From Oscillospiraceae bacterium (lineage in GTDB: Bacteria; Bacillota_A; Clostridia; Oscillospirales; CAG-272): a DNA stretch of 64,000 nucleotides. Under the pieces are notes generated by a model, which saw only the letters and a program-made list of their open reading frames with translations, made no database searches and was not told the origin of the DNA. Numbering within the stretch: the stretch's first letter is position 1; each line of letters opens with the position of its first letter. The translations under genes were made by a program, and so were the position numbers. Location of the stretch: NCBI GenBank assembly GCA_015063335.1, contig SVUH01000004.1, positions 1 to 64,000 of the forward strand, written 5' to 3'. Below are positions 63,459-64,000 of the stretch, in pieces.

Positions 63459-63487
63459 TTGAAAAAAGTATTATTTTATGATATAAT
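63459..63487 (+). promoter_or_regulatory. Promoter of the right-edge gene
   Basis: TTGAAA (63459-63464) and TATAAT (63482-63487), 17-base spacing, 36 bases before the start. Confidence 0.75.
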
Positions 63488-63523
63488 AAATACGGATTTA
63501 ATACATTGAACGGAGGAAATATT

Positions 63524-64000
63524 ATGGAGTTGTTTTTTTCAATTACCACATTAATATTTTCAGCAATAGCAATAGGCATTTCAATTTATACTGTGAACAA
63601 ACAAAACAAATTAGGCTTATTTGATAAGAGATATGATGTGTTTCATACCGCCAACTTCTTAATAGTTGTTGCAAAGACAGTTATAAATACTGCCGATCAC
63701 TCCGAAAAAGAAATTTTGAGTGCTTGCAGAAATAGCTATTTTGAGGTCAATTTTTTGAATTCACAAAACTGTGACAAAAATGATTTGAAATCATTTTACC
63801 ACAATTTATGTCTTTGCGCATCAAAAGCAGAATGCTTATTTCCTAAAAAACATATGGGTGTGTACAACATTTTTTTGAATACATTTATTAATTACTTTCC
63901 TAATGCAATTGATGGCAAAAACACCCTTTCTAACAAAAACGAGCTAATAGCAGCGCTTAATATTTTAGAAAAAGAGAAGGTTATGGAAAAATTAGAAAAA
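63524..64000 (+). CDS. Membrane-anchored protein of unknown function (3' truncated)
   Basis: 159 residues to the right edge. The N-terminal helix (ELFFSITTLIFSAIAIGISI) is followed by VNKQNKLGLFDKRYDVFHTA, an opening seen in accessory proteins of mobile or strain-variable regions, then a soluble helical part. No catalytic motif is visible. The start is ATG with CGGAGG upstream. The low GC content and Asn/Lys-rich composition differ from the left part of the window, which suggests acquired DNA. Confidence 0.65.
   Translation, partial: MELFFSITTLIFSAIAIGISIYTVNKQNKLGLFDKRYDVFHTANFLIVVAKTVINTADHSEKEILSACRNSYFEVNFLNSQNCDKNDLKSFYHNLCLCASKAECLFPKKHMGVYNIFLNTFINYFPNAIDGKNTLSNKNELIAALNILEKEKVMEKLEK

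Overview
The window looks like chromosome from an anaerobic, low-to-moderate GC member of the Firmicutes, class Clostridia, probably a gut commensal. The support is the dnaA-dnaN-recF-remB-gyrB-gyrA origin block, sigma-A promoters (TTGACA-17-TATAAT) with strong GGAGG ribosome sites, FMN and SAM-I riboswitches, long-form HPF, PadR-DUF1700-DUF4097, a pyruvate:ferredoxin oxidoreductase and several glycan-use genes. I cannot name a genus. The left edge cuts fusA and the first 22 bases look like an assembly fold-back. The right edge cuts a small membrane protein.

Layout. 1-5.4 kb: translation genes fusA and tuf, riboswitch-controlled ribU (FMN) and metK (SAM), and a small export protein. 5.7-11.9 kb: recD2, a broken XRE regulator, comF, mreB and the dipeptidase pepD. 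12-14.8 kb: the rpmG-secE-nusG-rplK-rplA operon, with a SecE that carries a signal-peptide-like N-terminus and an acidic Thr-rich spacer. 14.8-17.7 kb: hpf, tRNA-Arg(ACG) with a duplicated downstream segment, a nuclease/phosphatase-fold protein and a histidine phosphatase. 17.7-22.5 kb: a frameshifted GH2 beta-galactosidase, a GPH sugar symporter and a divergent TetR regulator.

22.6-33.4 kb is the replication origin region: dnaA, a 369-bp oriC with DnaA boxes and two similar halves, dnaN, recF, remB, gyrB, mreC, mreD and gyrA. 33.4-45.4 kb: a lipoprotein, an SGNH hydrolase, PFOR, a membrane protein with an EAPV-repeat tail, an XRE/PH-like divergent pair sharing operator repeats, an M18 aminopeptidase, an HTH-fused amino-sugar kinase with murQ (recycling of peptidoglycan MurNAc), and a small membrane protein behind a structured leader of unrecognised class. 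45.4-50.8 kb: a frameshifted membrane protein, CCA-adding enzyme, a sugar isomerase/epimerase, a PHP phosphoesterase and a MATE exporter. 50.8-60.6 kb is a glycan island: beta-mannosidase, a PocR-AraC regulator facing a putative glycoside hydrolase plus a ManA-like cupin, a PnuC-like transporter with a sialidase-fold protein, and a second AraC regulator. 61-62.9 kb is a PadR-DUF1700-DUF4097 operon. The AT-rich end (62.9-64 kb) looks like accessory DNA.

Three reading frames are each interrupted by one extra A in a poly-A run (A7 at 8281, A6 at 18978, A8 at 45524; runs on the coding strand). This could be real decay, phase variation or consensus error. The strongest candidates for something undescribed are the SecE architecture, the 44.8-kb leader RNA, the HTH-kinase/murQ module and the stop-codon-adjacent palindromic repeat found after fusA and gyrB. 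I see no CRISPR array, rRNA operon, intact transposase or recognisable defence system.
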